NCBI RefSeq assembly: GCF_008757455.1
Contig: NZ_VCMV01000006.1
Location: 1-64,000, forward strand
Source of the DNA: Microvirga brassicacearum
Lineage (GTDB): Bacteria > Pseudomonadota > Alphaproteobacteria > Rhizobiales > Beijerinckiaceae
Direction of reading: 5' to 3'
Length of the DNA: 64,000 nt
In this document: in pieces, positions 18,033 through 26,399 of the stretch
How positions within the stretch are numbered: the stretch's first letter is position 1
How the letters are laid out: each line of letters opens with the position of its first letter
Position numbers and translations under genes: made by a program
Notes under the pieces: model-generated
The model's input: only the letters and a program-made list of their open reading frames with translations
Told to the model about the DNA's origin: nothing
The model's database searches: none

Positions 18033-18833
18033 ATGTCGAGGCTTCTCGTCAAACCGAGCCGGCCGGATTCGAGCGGCCGCGTGCATTCCATCACGCCGGC
18101 CTCGGCCGGATGGACCTATGTGGGCTTTGACGTCTATCGCCTCAATGCCGGACAGAGTTTGCAGCGGCAAACGGAAGACCGGGAGGCCTGCATCGTCATG
18201 TTGTCCGGCAAGGCGCGTGTTGCGGCGGCGGGACAGGATTTCGGCCTGATCGGCGGACGCGAATCGCCCTTCGAACCGGACCCATGGTCGCTGTATGCGC
18301 CCGCCCGTTCGGAATGGTCGTTGACCGCCGAAACCGATTGCGAGATCGCGGTTTGCACCGCGCCGGGGGAGGGAAAACTCCCCGCTCGCATCATTTCTCC
18401 CAATCAGGTCGGGCAGGAAACCCGCGGCACCGGCACCAACACACGCCATGTCCGCAACATTCTGCCGGAGACCGAGCCCGCCGAAAGCCTGCTCGTGGTC
18501 GAGGTCATCACGCCGTCCGGCCATTGGTCGAGCTATCCGCCCCACAAGCACGATCGGGATGCCTTGCCGGACGAGTCGTTCCTGGAGGAAACCTATTATC
18601 ACCGCCTCAACCCGCCCTCGGGCTTTGCGCTCCAGCGGGTGTATACGGACGACCGGTCGCTGGACGAAACGCTGGCGGCAAGCGACGGCGACGTGGTCCT
18701 GGTCCCGAAGGGTTATCATCCGGTCGGCGCCCCGCACGGCTACGAGTCGTATTATCTCAACGTGATGGCGGGGCCGAAGCGGGTTTGGAAATTCCATAAC
18801 GATCCCGACCATGCTTGGCTGATGAATCGCTGA
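18033..18833 (+). CDS. iolB: 5-Deoxy-glucuronate isomerase
   Basis: A 266-residue bicupin that isomerises 5-deoxy-glucuronate to 5-dehydro-2-deoxy-gluconate, the substrate of IolC. The metal-site motif is visible as PPHKHDRD, followed by EETYYHRL, and a late YHPVGAPHGYESYYLNVMAG. The gene starts 12 bp after iolE and ends the iolCDEB run. No iolA (methylmalonate/malonate semialdehyde dehydrogenase) is present in the window, so the last step must be encoded elsewhere. Confidence 0.94.
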   Translation: MSRLLVKPSRPDSSGRVHSITPASAGWTYVGFDVYRLNAGQSLQRQTEDREACIVMLSGKARVAAAGQDFGLIGGRESPFEPDPWSLYAPARSEWSLTAETDCEIAVCTAPGEGKLPARIISPNQVGQETRGTGTNTRHVRNILPETEPAESLLVVEVITPSGHWSSYPPHKHDRDALPDESFLEETYYHRLNPPSGFALQRVYTDDRSLDETLAASDGDVVLVPKGYHPVGAPHGYESYYLNVMAGPKRVWKFHNDPDHAWLMNR

Positions 18834-18961
18834 GAGAGCCAGCCAGGGAAGGCTGCTCCGAACGCTTTCGCAGTTTGGCCAAAATCCTGTCCGAGGGTCG
18901 ATTTGCGTCCGCGGCCTCTGCGCGGCCGTTCATCCGCACCTCTCGCCTCGGGATCTTCTGC

Positions 18962-19174
18962 ATGTCGCGTGCCACTCTCGCCATTGCCTGCCTGCTCGCT
19001 CTGGGTCTCGCAGGCTGCGCCGTGTCGGGCTCCGTCAGCACCGCAAGCATCCGGGCTGAGGGCGATGAGGTGACGGTGCAGAGCAGCGAATGGGGCGGCG
19101 CCGTTGCGTGCGGCGCAGGAGGTGCCGGCGATCCGGCTTGCTCGGCGGCGCCGATCCGCCAGCGGTTCCCCTAG
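18962..19174 (+). CDS. Small lipoprotein of unknown function
   Basis: A 70-residue frame starting at ATG 18962 with a clear lipoprotein signal: Met-Ser-Arg, a hydrophobic core, and lipobox Leu-Ala-Gly-Cys at about residue 19. The mature part is short, with four further residues of note: Cys in VACGAGG and a second in DPACSAAP, which could form a disulfide. Unrecognised. A longer frame from 18815 overlaps iolB and has no signal at its start, so the internal ATG is preferred. Confidence 0.6.
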   Translation: MSRATLAIACLLALGLAGCAVSGSVSTASIRAEGDEVTVQSSEWGGAVACGAGGAGDPACSAAPIRQRFP

Positions 19175-19188
19175 ATCACGATAAGCTG

Positions 19189-19237
19189 GAGCATGATGTG
19201 GTCCGAAAACCGCTACACACTTTTCGGCATCATGCTA
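19189..19237. repeat. Short palindromic repeat (GAGCATGATG type)
   Basis: AGCATGATGTGGTCCGAAAA and its inverse TTTTCGGCATCATGCT flank a 12-base loop just after the small lipoprotein gene; the left arm has a four-base insertion. This GAGCATGAT...ATCATGCTC form is a familiar intergenic palindrome in rhizobia and relatives, and may serve as a transcription stop for the upstream gene. Confidence 0.6.
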
Positions 19238-19303
19238 CTGGAGCGACAAACAGGCCGGCCCGACGCGCTTTCCTGACGCGACGCCTCCTGATAAACCACC
19301 GCG

Positions 19304-20062
19304 ATGACGTACAAGGTTGCAGCCCTTTATCAATTCGTGTCCTTGCCGGATTTCCGGGATCTCAAGTCGCCGCTTGAGCACCTCTGTGCCGATCTCGGCC
19401 TGAAGGGTTCGATCCTGCTCGCTCATGAGGGCATCAACGGCACCATTGCGGGCGCCCCGGAGGCGATCGATTCCTTCGTGGCAGAGTGCCGGACCGGACC
19501 ACTTTTTCAACGGCGCCTCGACAACCTCGAGCTGAAATTCTCGACCGCCGCGGAGATGCCCTTCCGGCGACTGAAGGTGCGGCTCAAGAAAGAAATCGTG
19601 ACGCTTGGGCACGAAGCGACCGATCCCACGGAAAGGGTTGGCACCTACGTCGCGGTGGAGGATTGGAACAAGCTCCTCGAAGAACCGGATTTGGTGCTGG
19701 TCGATACACGCAACCAGTTCGAGGTCGAAATGGGCACCTTTGAGGGTGCGATCGATCCCGGGATCGGGCGTTTCAGCGAATTTCGGGATTTTGTCGCCCG
19801 CGAACTCGATCCGCGCACACACAAGAAGGTGGCGATGTTCTGCACGGGCGGCATCCGGTGCGAGAAAGCGAGCTCTTTCATGTTGTCGCAGGGATTCGAG
19901 GAGGTCTATCACCTGAAAGGTGGCATCCTGAAATATCTGGAAGCCGTTCCCGAGGCCGAGAGTCGTTGGGCTGGCGACTGTTTCGTCTTCGATGAACGCA
20001 TTGCGCTTGCTCACGGTCTGGTGGAGCGCGCCAGCCCCAGGGAAGAAAACGCCGGTGAGTGA
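19304..20062 (+). CDS. trhO: tRNA uridine(34) hydroxylase TrhO (rhodanese-like)
   Basis: A 252-residue protein of the YceA/TrhO family, which hydroxylates U34 of certain tRNAs on the way to 5-carboxymethoxyuridine-type modifications. It has an N-terminal acylphosphatase-like domain (about 1-95, with LLAHEGINGTIAG) and a rhodanese domain (about 115-225) whose active-site loop is CTGGIRCEK, containing the catalytic Cys. LVDTRNQFEVEMGTFEGA is the usual rhodanese entry motif. The stop overlaps the slyX start by eight bases. Confidence 0.93.
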   Translation: MTYKVAALYQFVSLPDFRDLKSPLEHLCADLGLKGSILLAHEGINGTIAGAPEAIDSFVAECRTGPLFQRRLDNLELKFSTAAEMPFRRLKVRLKKEIVTLGHEATDPTERVGTYVAVEDWNKLLEEPDLVLVDTRNQFEVEMGTFEGAIDPGIGRFSEFRDFVARELDPRTHKKVAMFCTGGIRCEKASSFMLSQGFEEVYHLKGGILKYLEAVPEAESRWAGDCFVFDERIALAHGLVERASPREENAGE

Positions 20063-20276
20063 AATCGATAATCTGCGCGCCCGTGTCGACACGCTGGAGA
20101 TGCGCTTCTCCTATCAGGATCAACTCATCGAGGACCTGAACCGGACCATCACCGAGCAGTGGAAGCAGATCGACGCCCTGACCCGCCGCCTCGCCAATCT
20201 GGGCGAACGAGTGCGGGAAGCAGCCGACAATGCAGGCGCACCTGCTGCGCCGGAGCCGCCGCCTCCGCACTATTAA
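20055..20276 (+). CDS. slyX: SlyX family protein
   Basis: A 73-residue coiled-coil protein starting at GTG 20055 (Val-Ser-Glu-Ile-Asp). Heptad-like residues run through RVDTLEMRFSYQDQLIEDLN, then TITEQWKQIDALTRRL, and a Pro-rich tail ends in His-Tyr. The pattern and the length are those of SlyX, whose role is unknown. It overlaps the end of trhO, so its translation is probably coupled. Confidence 0.85.
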   Translation: MSEIDNLRARVDTLEMRFSYQDQLIEDLNRTITEQWKQIDALTRRLANLGERVREAADNAGAPAAPEPPPPHY

Positions 20277-20305
20277 TCCGAAGAAATCTCAGTCGCGTTC
20301 GCTTT

Positions 20306-20530
20306 CTAGCCGTGTCTTGCGTCTTCGCGCGCGACGCGCTCCGACACCGGGGCATCGATAAGCGAGCGCTCCCGCGCGACCTCCTGACGCCACCCGATGA
20401 TCGCCGGGACGAGGGCGCAGAGCGTCCCGCCGGCCACATAGGCGCCAGCCGCCGCAAGCCAGCCATACGGCCAGGCAAAATACGCCGCAACCAGACCGCC
20501 GGTGATTCCAACAATGAACATGGAGATCAT
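20306..20530 (-). CDS. Small inner-membrane protein
   Basis: A 74-residue protein with two hydrophobic helices (about residues 2-20 and 24-46) followed by a charged tail rich in Arg and Glu. Its ATG shares an ATGA overlap with the stop of the upstream HNH-like gene, so the two are probably co-translated. Unrecognised; it could anchor or regulate the product of that gene, or be an unrelated small membrane protein. Confidence 0.65.
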   Translation of the reverse strand: MISMFIVGITGGLVAAYFAWPYGWLAAAGAYVAGGTLCALVPAIIGWRQEVARERSLIDAPVSERVAREDARHG

Positions 20531-21285
20531 GAGACCATGTCTCCGACGGCTTGGCGGGGTTGCGGCGATGCGAGGCTCTCCGCAACCGCTGCCCGCTTCT
20601 GTGCGCGCAATCCCGCCTCTTGCGCGCATTTGTCCGAATGGGCCGCCTTGTTGATGACCTGCAGGTTGGGCGCACCCCAGAAGGCCAGCAATTCCGGCCA
20701 GGGTCGTTCGCGGTGCTCCGCCCATACGGAAAAAAGCGGAACGCGATGGTCGACCTCGGATGTTTTCAGCAACCGCTTCCCGGTGCTGGGGCATTTGCGC
20801 TGCTGGCGAAGCTTGAGAATTCGCAGATAGGCCGTCGGCGCTGCCCACAGCTTCCAGGCAACAACGCAGGCCGAATGCCAGGTTGCATTCTTGTTGGGGG
20901 TGCCGTCGCCCCATAAATCCGCGTGCCACCCGAGCCGGTAGACCGGTTGCCCGCAGACGCAGCAATGGCCCGGACCCAGCGAATATTTCCGCTCTCGATA
21001 CGGCGCGGGCGGTGCCCGGAAGGATGTCGCATCGCCCCCCTTGCCGCTGCCGAGCCGCCAGACCCAACCCGGTGGCGTACCGCTCCTGGCCGCGAGCGCG
21101 CGACAAAGCCTGTCAGCCAACAGGGGATGATGCCGCCAGTAGGATTCGACCGCCAGTCGCTGGGTCGGCGGCGTCAATGGTTGCCGCATCGCGTGGGACA
21201 GGACGCAGGGCGGGAACAGATCGGAAAGCCGGCGCTCGAGCCGCGCGCGGGATTTCTCGTTTCTCTCATCTCGCCAGGTGGACAT
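20527..21285 (-). CDS. HNH-nuclease-like protein, function unknown
   Basis: A 252-residue cytoplasmic protein. Residues of about 105-230 look like a divergent HNH zinc fold: HCCVCGQPVYR, then HSACVVAW, CPSTGKRLLK, EVDHRVPLFSVW, and APNLQVINKAAHSDKCAQE. DH-x-x-P-L, Asn-Leu-Gln and the final His-x-x-Lys are the classic HNH positions, while the closing Cys pair is incomplete. No restriction, toxin or phage partner lies nearby, so the activity is open. It may be a genuine nuclease or a structural zinc protein. The downstream small membrane protein overlaps by four bases. Confidence 0.6.
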   Translation of the reverse strand: MSTWRDERNEKSRARLERRLSDLFPPCVLSHAMRQPLTPPTQRLAVESYWRHHPLLADRLCRALAARSGTPPGWVWRLGSGKGGDATSFRAPPAPYRERKYSLGPGHCCVCGQPVYRLGWHADLWGDGTPNKNATWHSACVVAWKLWAAPTAYLRILKLRQQRKCPSTGKRLLKTSEVDHRVPLFSVWAEHRERPWPELLAFWGAPNLQVINKAAHSDKCAQEAGLRAQKRAAVAESLASPQPRQAVGDMVS

Positions 21286-21393
21286 CGCCTCGAGCGCTCT
21301 CCGAAATTACAGCCGCCTCGCAAGGCCGCCGGGAAACCTCCCACAAGCCCGTTAACGAACCACCAAGGAAACCGCCACCCGTGACATTGTTTC

Positions 21394-23235
21394 TCACGGG
21401 GCTGTCATTGAGCCGATGGGCTTTGGCACCGCGTGGATGTCGTTCTCGCGGAACGCCTTCTGCACCGCGGTCAATACGGCCTTCTTGACGGCGAATTGCT
21501 TGCCGGCACGTGCCTTGAATTTTCCCCGGATGATCAGCGTGCCGTCTTCGACCGCCGAAATTCCCTGACTCTTGAACGGCTCGAGAAGATCCGGGCTCAA
21601 TTCCGGATCGTCTGCGATCTCCTGCCCGATCGTCTTGAACAGTTTTCTGACCAATTCCACGTCCGTATCGAAGGCGACCCGGAAGACAAGCTTCTCGATG
21701 ACCCAGCCACGGCTGAAATTGATCACCTTGCCGATCTGGCCATAAGGCACGCTTGCCAGCGCGCCGCGGGCGTTGCGCAGGCTGACCGAACGCACCGAGA
21801 TTTTCTCGACCGTGCCCTTGGCCCCCGGCGTTTCGATGTATTCGCCGAGCCGGAAGGCGTCGTCGATCAGGAAGAACAGTCCCGAAACCACATCTTTGAC
21901 GAGCGTCTGGGATCCAAAACCGATGGCAATGCCGAAGATGCTCAAGCCGCCGATGATGGGCCAGACGTTAATGCCAATGGCGACCAGAAACGTCAGGAGC
22001 GTCACGGACAGAATGGTCATTTTCACGACCCCGCTCAGAAGCGGCAGAAGCGTGCCGAGACGGGTTCGTGGACCCTCGACCTCCTCCGACGAGGCGCCAT
22101 GACCCTCCGCCTGCGCCGCGCGGCTTACGAGCGCGCCGACCGCATTCCACAGGAACGCTGCCACCAGCGCGATCAGGCCGAGTTCGGTCACCGATCGGGC
22201 AACGGCGGCAGCTTCGACGCCAAACGCCGTCAGCACGGGGACGACCCATAGATAGACAAGGAGGCACAGGATCGCGATTGCGATCACGAACCGCGTCGTG
22301 CGGCGTAGCGCCAGGGCGACGATCGAAGTGTCCGGCGAGGCAATTCCGCGCTCGCTCCACCGCGCGACGATGTCATCGAGATGGGGAGCCGCGAGCACGA
22401 GAAGGAGCGTGAGCACGATCGCCAGCGGCGGCAAGGGGCGTCCGAGAGTAAACCCGATTTCGAGGACCACCACCGTCAGGACCAGCACCGCGATGGCAAT
22501 CCATGGCCAACTCGCGGCGAGGCGACGCCGACCGCGCGATTGGGTATCGGGCGGCGCAATCAGCGTGCGGACCGCCGTCCGATGGCGCCAGTAGGCATAA
22601 GCGAGAAGAAAGGTGACGGGGGCGGCCACCAACAGGGTGCTGACAAGATCCCTGAAGCCCGGCCCGGCCTGGTAGACCCGCAATGTCGCGCTGATCGAAA
22701 TGCCGACGAGAGCCCAGAGAATCGCGAAGCTGACGGTGTCGCGGAAGCGATGCGCCGGCGGCGCCGCAACCACGGCCGCTTCCTGATGCTTGGCACCAAA
22801 CATCGCCATCAATGCAGCGCGCATCAGGCAAAAGAGCGCAATGGCAAACGCCCATATCCGGAGCACGCGCCGAAGGTCGGGATCGGCCGTCGCAAATCGC
22901 GTCGCGACGAAAATCAACACGAGAGCCAGCGCCGTCGATGCCACCACCATGGCACCGCGTTTCCAGCCATGATCCTTCCCGATCCGCGACCGCAGGAAAA
23001 CCCGGATTGCTACGATCAGCAGATAAGTGACAAGCGCTGTGCCCACGAGCAACAGGATCAGAGAGCCGAGCGATAGACCCTTGGCTTGGAGCGTCGCCTG
23101 CAGGCTCGTCCAATCTTCCCCCGAATGGCGCAGCGCCGCCAGACGACTGAGAAAACCCCGCTCGAGCGTGCCGGAAGCCTCCTCAAGGTGAGTCATAAGC
23201 TCGGTCGGATCATGCATCAGGTCTGTCTCAGCCAT
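21394..23235 (-). CDS. MscS-family mechanosensitive channel
   Basis: A 613-residue inner-membrane channel. About ten to eleven hydrophobic segments precede the MscS core, whose pore-lining helix and beta domain show GLSIFGIAIGFGSQTLVKD and VVSGLFFLIDDAFRLGEYIE, followed by the C-terminal alpha/beta part. The extra N-terminal helices place it with larger MscS relatives (YbdG/YbiO-like) rather than the three-helix MscS. The start at 23235 has AGGGGAA upstream; an in-frame extension to 23379 lacks a ribosome site. It probably protects against osmotic downshock. Confidence 0.9.
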   Translation of the reverse strand: MAETDLMHDPTELMTHLEEASGTLERGFLSRLAALRHSGEDWTSLQATLQAKGLSLGSLILLLVGTALVTYLLIVAIRVFLRSRIGKDHGWKRGAMVVASTALALVLIFVATRFATADPDLRRVLRIWAFAIALFCLMRAALMAMFGAKHQEAAVVAAPPAHRFRDTVSFAILWALVGISISATLRVYQAGPGFRDLVSTLLVAAPVTFLLAYAYWRHRTAVRTLIAPPDTQSRGRRRLAASWPWIAIAVLVLTVVVLEIGFTLGRPLPPLAIVLTLLLVLAAPHLDDIVARWSERGIASPDTSIVALALRRTTRFVIAIAILCLLVYLWVVPVLTAFGVEAAAVARSVTELGLIALVAAFLWNAVGALVSRAAQAEGHGASSEEVEGPRTRLGTLLPLLSGVVKMTILSVTLLTFLVAIGINVWPIIGGLSIFGIAIGFGSQTLVKDVVSGLFFLIDDAFRLGEYIETPGAKGTVEKISVRSVSLRNARGALASVPYGQIGKVINFSRGWVIEKLVFRVAFDTDVELVRKLFKTIGQEIADDPELSPDLLEPFKSQGISAVEDGTLIIRGKFKARAGKQFAVKKAVLTAVQKAFRENDIHAVPKPIGSMTAP

Positions 23236-23477
23236 CGTTTTCCCCTGTGTTGCGGTGGAGAATAGCGGATTTTTTTCAGCGAGGCGGAGCATTTTGGAAG
23301 GTTCCACAGCATCGCTGTGTTGCGCTCGCCTCGACGGCCTCATGCGAGCCGCTTTTGAAGATCGCGGGCGCGTCTCCAACCGCGGCTGGACATGTCAACG
23401 AAGGAGCGAACCGGGATCGCCCAATTCGAGACCCCAACCGGACTGCCGCGAATGGTGATTTGATGGTCGAGGAAATT

Positions 23478-23554
23478 TGGCGCACCCGACACGATTCGAA
23501 CGTGTGACCTTTGCCTTCGGAGGGCAACGCTCTATCCAGCTGAGCTACGGGTGC
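23478..23554 (-). tRNA. tRNA-Arg (anticodon CCG)
   Basis: On the minus strand the sequence folds as a full cloverleaf. Acceptor arms GCACCCG and CGGGTGC pair, GCTC/GAGC forms the D stem, and the anticodon stem TTGCC/GGCAA encloses loop CTCCGAA with anticodon CCG. The T stem ACACG/CGTGT encloses TTCGAAT. Discriminator G and a genome-encoded CCA follow. It reads the CGG codon, common in this GC-rich genome. Confidence 0.95.
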
Positions 23555-23918
23555 TTGAGGCCGTGGACCTGATGATTTCACTACCCGATTGAGGCAGAGA
23601 GGGCAACCTCCTGGCGACCTGCCGTGGCCTTTCCCTGCTGGGCGTTGAGATTGTTCTCCGTCCGGGGGGTTCAAAATAAGTAAGTCTTCGCTCATCAGGA
23701 AAAAACATAATACTGTATTTGGCATCTCAGCTATTCCTGTAGCTCTTTTGGATTATTGGTTTCCCTACGACAGCGTATTGACCAACCGATTGATCGGCTT
23801 ACGGTAATCGTCATCTGGCTTCTATTCTTGAAGTCAGCGAGAGAGTACATGAGCGCAACCCGGGAAAGTCGGCGTTTTAGGCCGACGCGGTTCAAGCGCC
23901 AGTTCTGGGAGGACTAAT
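23555..23918. other. 364-bp gap between tRNA-Arg and the TAXI gene
   Basis: Lower in GC than its surroundings, especially 23680-23800. It must contain the tRNA promoter (leftward) and the promoter of the rightward TAXI gene. A small hairpin, GTCGGC-N7-GCCGAC, lies at 23868-23886. A 22-codon frame at 23849-23917 ends one base before the TAXI start and is listed separately. No tRNA-end direct repeat or integrase was seen, so I do not call an attachment site. Confidence 0.5.
23849..23917 (+). CDS. Possible 22-residue leader peptide upstream of TAXI gene
   Basis: ATG at 23849 with GAGAGAG seven bases upstream opens a 22-codon frame ending in TAA at 23915-23917, with the TAXI ATG at 23919. The peptide is strongly basic (nine Arg/Lys) and ends Phe-Trp-Glu-Asp. 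The hairpin at 23868-23886 lies inside it, and the strong GGGAGGA of the next gene lies at its 3' end. This could be a leader that controls access to that ribosome site, or a chance frame. Confidence 0.25.
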   Translation: MSATRESRRFRPTRFKRQFWED

Positions 23919-25097
23919 ATGTCGAGGAGAGTTCCCGGCGGCATCTTCGCCGATGATCCGTTGAACGATCGATCGAGCGCCGGCGCGAGGCTGTGGCAAG
24001 CCGCCGTCGTCGCTCTCTCGCTTCTCGCCGGCAGCCTCGAGGCATCGGCTCAGCCGGCGCCGCTTTCAAATTCGGCCCGTATCAATTCGGGTACCGTCGG
24101 CATCATCTCGGGCGGGGCCGATGGCACGTACATCCGCATTGCGGCCGATCTGGCAAATGTCCTCGACGGCGATGACTTGCGTGTGCTTCCGATCATCGGG
24201 CGAGGGTCGCTGCAAAACCTGCGCGACGTGATGTTCCTGCGCGGCGTCGATATCGGCATCGTGCAGATGGATGCCCGCGAGCAGTTGAAAGCCGAGAACC
24301 TTCAAAACGACGCGGTCCGAAAACTGCGTTTCATCACGCGCCTCTACAACGAGGAAGTTCACATCCTCACCGGTCGGGACATCACGGACATCCGTCAACT
24401 CGATGGCCGCAAGGTCAATATCGACAAGGCGGGAAGCGGCACGAATCTGACGGCACGGATCATCTTCGACAAACTGGGTATTAAGCCTGAACTCACGACC
24501 TTCGATCAGGGCTCATCCTACGAACGATTGCGGGCAGGCGAGATCCAGGCCGCCGTCTATGTCGCTGGTCGGCCGGTTCGCGCGATGGCGGAGTTTCAGG
24601 CAGAGGGACGGTTTCACCTGCTGCCGATCCCGTTCGAGGGAGAGATCGCCGAGACCTACTTCCCGGCTCGCCTCGCAAACACCGACTATCCCCGGCTGAT
24701 CGATGCGGACAAGCCTGTCGAGACGCTCGCCGTCGGCAGCCTCCTGGCGGCCTTCAACTGGCCCGAGAATTCGGACCGCTACAACCGCGTCAGGAAGTTC
24801 GTCAACGCGTTCTTCTCGCGGTTCGACGAATTCCTGCAGCCCGGCCGCCATCCGAAATGGAAAGAAGTCAATCTGGCGGCCGAAGTGCCGGGATGGCAGC
24901 GGGTGAGACCGGCCCAGGACTGGCTCGACCGGCTCACGACCAGCGCGACCGGTTCTCAGCTGCAGAATTTCGAGGCATTCCTCAGCAGCCGCGGAGCCAT
25001 GGTTACACCCGCCCAGCGCGAAATCCTCTTCCGGGATTTCCTTGCATGGCAGACCGAACGCCAGAGAGCAGCGCGGGGGAGCGCCCGCCAGAACTAG
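23919..25097 (+). CDS. TAXI-family TRAP transporter solute-binding protein
   Basis: A 392-residue periplasmic binding protein with a long N-terminal region and a signal segment (about residues 24-45, ending Ala-Ser-Ala-Gln). The mature part carries the TAXI signature GTVGIISGGADGTYIRIAADLA and then NIDKAGSGTNLTARIIFDKLG. TAXI proteins normally deliver substrates such as glutamate or other carboxylates to a fused 4TM-12TM permease, but no TRAP membrane gene is near. It is followed 28 bp later by a coiled-coil exported protein and may have another role with it. The start has GGGAGGA. Confidence 0.86.
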   Translation: MSRRVPGGIFADDPLNDRSSAGARLWQAAVVALSLLAGSLEASAQPAPLSNSARINSGTVGIISGGADGTYIRIAADLANVLDGDDLRVLPIIGRGSLQNLRDVMFLRGVDIGIVQMDAREQLKAENLQNDAVRKLRFITRLYNEEVHILTGRDITDIRQLDGRKVNIDKAGSGTNLTARIIFDKLGIKPELTTFDQGSSYERLRAGEIQAAVYVAGRPVRAMAEFQAEGRFHLLPIPFEGEIAETYFPARLANTDYPRLIDADKPVETLAVGSLLAAFNWPENSDRYNRVRKFVNAFFSRFDEFLQPGRHPKWKEVNLAAEVPGWQRVRPAQDWLDRLTTSATGSQLQNFEAFLSSRGAMVTPAQREILFRDFLAWQTERQRAARGSARQN

Positions 25098-25125
25098 GCG
25101 ATGGAAAAACAAAAAGAGGTCCGAG

Positions 25126-26391
25126 ATGATTGGACGAAACTCTTCGACATTGCGTCTCACATTGATTGCGGGTTTAAGTGCGTTTCTGGTCGCGGGCGAA
25201 GTGCGAGCTGAAACTCAGGTGGGCGTTCAGCCGGGCCAGCAATCTGCGCCGGATCGCGAGCGGCCTCCGATCAGTCCCGAGGAGATCCGCTCGCTGCTGC
25301 CGCTGCTCGTGCCTATGCCGGAGCAGAAGCAGCTCGCGGGAGAGTTGCGGGCATTCCTTCGCAGCGGCGACGTGAGGTCTGCGGCGAACAAGCTTACCGT
25401 CGCAATCGAGGTCGGCACATTGGCGTCGATCCTTCTCGATTGGGTGTCTCATCCGGCATTGATGGCGGCTTTGCAAAGCCTACCCGACGATCTGGGAGAC
25501 GCGGCGTCGGCCTTGAGTCAGCCTGCGGCGGTGAACGCCGTGGAGACAACCGCACTGGAAGAGGCATTGGAGACTGAGCGTGAGCGCGCCGCTGCTCTCG
25601 CGAACGAATTGCATACGGTCAACCGCGACTTCCAGGCCTTGAAAACCTCGCGGGAACAGGACGCCGCATCCATGTCCGCCGCGACCACTGAATTGCAGGC
25701 CTCATTGAAACGCCAGGAAGAGCGGGCGGAGGCGGCGGCGCGCGAACTCGCGGCGGTTAGCAAAGAGCTCGCGACTCTCCGCGCCGCGCGACAGCGTGAA
25801 TCCATGTCCGCCGCAAGCGAAATCGCAAATCTTCAGCAGGCGCTGGTGCGCGAGAGGGAGCGTGGCGACGACGTGGCGCGCGAGTGGGCGGCGAGGGTCG
25901 ACGAGATGCGAGCGCTTCAGGAAACCACGGAGAGGCAGGAGGTCAAAGCTAACCGGTGGGTGTTTTCGCTGGAAGGCATCGCGATGGCAGGTCCGGCCGA
26001 TGATTCTGCAGGACGGCAATCTGTTGTCACCACCGGGGCCATCGCGGCACCCGTCGATGGCGAGGCTGCCACGTCGGCGGCAGCGTCCGACAAGAACGCG
26101 ATAGCGCGGGCCACACCGCCTTTGCCGTCAGACGACCGCCTCATCGCGAGGGCGGAAGCGCTGTTTCGCAGCGGCGACGTCAGCGGCGCGCGCCTCCTGC
26201 TCGAACGGGCACAGGAAGACGGCAACGCACAAGCGACGTTCCTGCTCGCAGAGACATTCGATCCCAATGCCCTGTCGACCATCGGAGCCGTCGGTATCCG
26301 AAGCGACCCCGAACGAGCCCGGGAGCTCTACCGCCATGCCCTGGCGCTCGGGGTCGTGCGGGCGACTGCGCGCGTGGAAGCCTTGAAGTAG
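25126..26391 (+). CDS. Exported coiled-coil protein with Sel1/TPR-like C-terminus
   Basis: A 421-residue protein. The ATG at 25126 follows AGAGGT and opens a signal peptide (to about residue 27, ending Val-Arg-Ala-Glu). Residues of about 150-275 form a long Ala/Glu/Arg-rich coiled coil (heptads around EEALETERERAAALANELH). Residues of about 340-421 contain helical repeats, ALFRSGDVSGARLLLERAQ, and a final RARELYRHALALGVV, of the Sel1/TPR kind. Unrecognised as a family. Its position right after the orphan TAXI protein suggests they work together in the periplasm, as scaffold and ligand sensor for example; this is inference. Confidence 0.7.
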   Translation: MIGRNSSTLRLTLIAGLSAFLVAGEVRAETQVGVQPGQQSAPDRERPPISPEEIRSLLPLLVPMPEQKQLAGELRAFLRSGDVRSAANKLTVAIEVGTLASILLDWVSHPALMAALQSLPDDLGDAASALSQPAAVNAVETTALEEALETERERAAALANELHTVNRDFQALKTSREQDAASMSAATTELQASLKRQEERAEAAARELAAVSKELATLRAARQRESMSAASEIANLQQALVRERERGDDVAREWAARVDEMRALQETTERQEVKANRWVFSLEGIAMAGPADDSAGRQSVVTTGAIAAPVDGEAATSAAASDKNAIARATPPLPSDDRLIARAEALFRSGDVSGARLLLERAQEDGNAQATFLLAETFDPNALSTIGAVGIRSDPERARELYRHALALGVVRATARVEALK

Positions 26392-26399
26392 AAAGTCGG

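Noticed and set aside
16761-18812. 683-codon minus-strand frame opposite iolD-iolE-iolB
   Set aside because: Covers three convincing genes in the other strand and has shadow-like composition.
23276-23725. 149-codon minus-strand frame spanning the tRNA
   Set aside because: It runs through a complete tRNA-Arg gene; the peptide is the usual spurious tRNA translation.
23470-23920. Possible integration site at the tRNA-Arg gene
   Set aside because: No integrase and no second copy of the tRNA 3' end seen; flanking genes look like ordinary chromosome.
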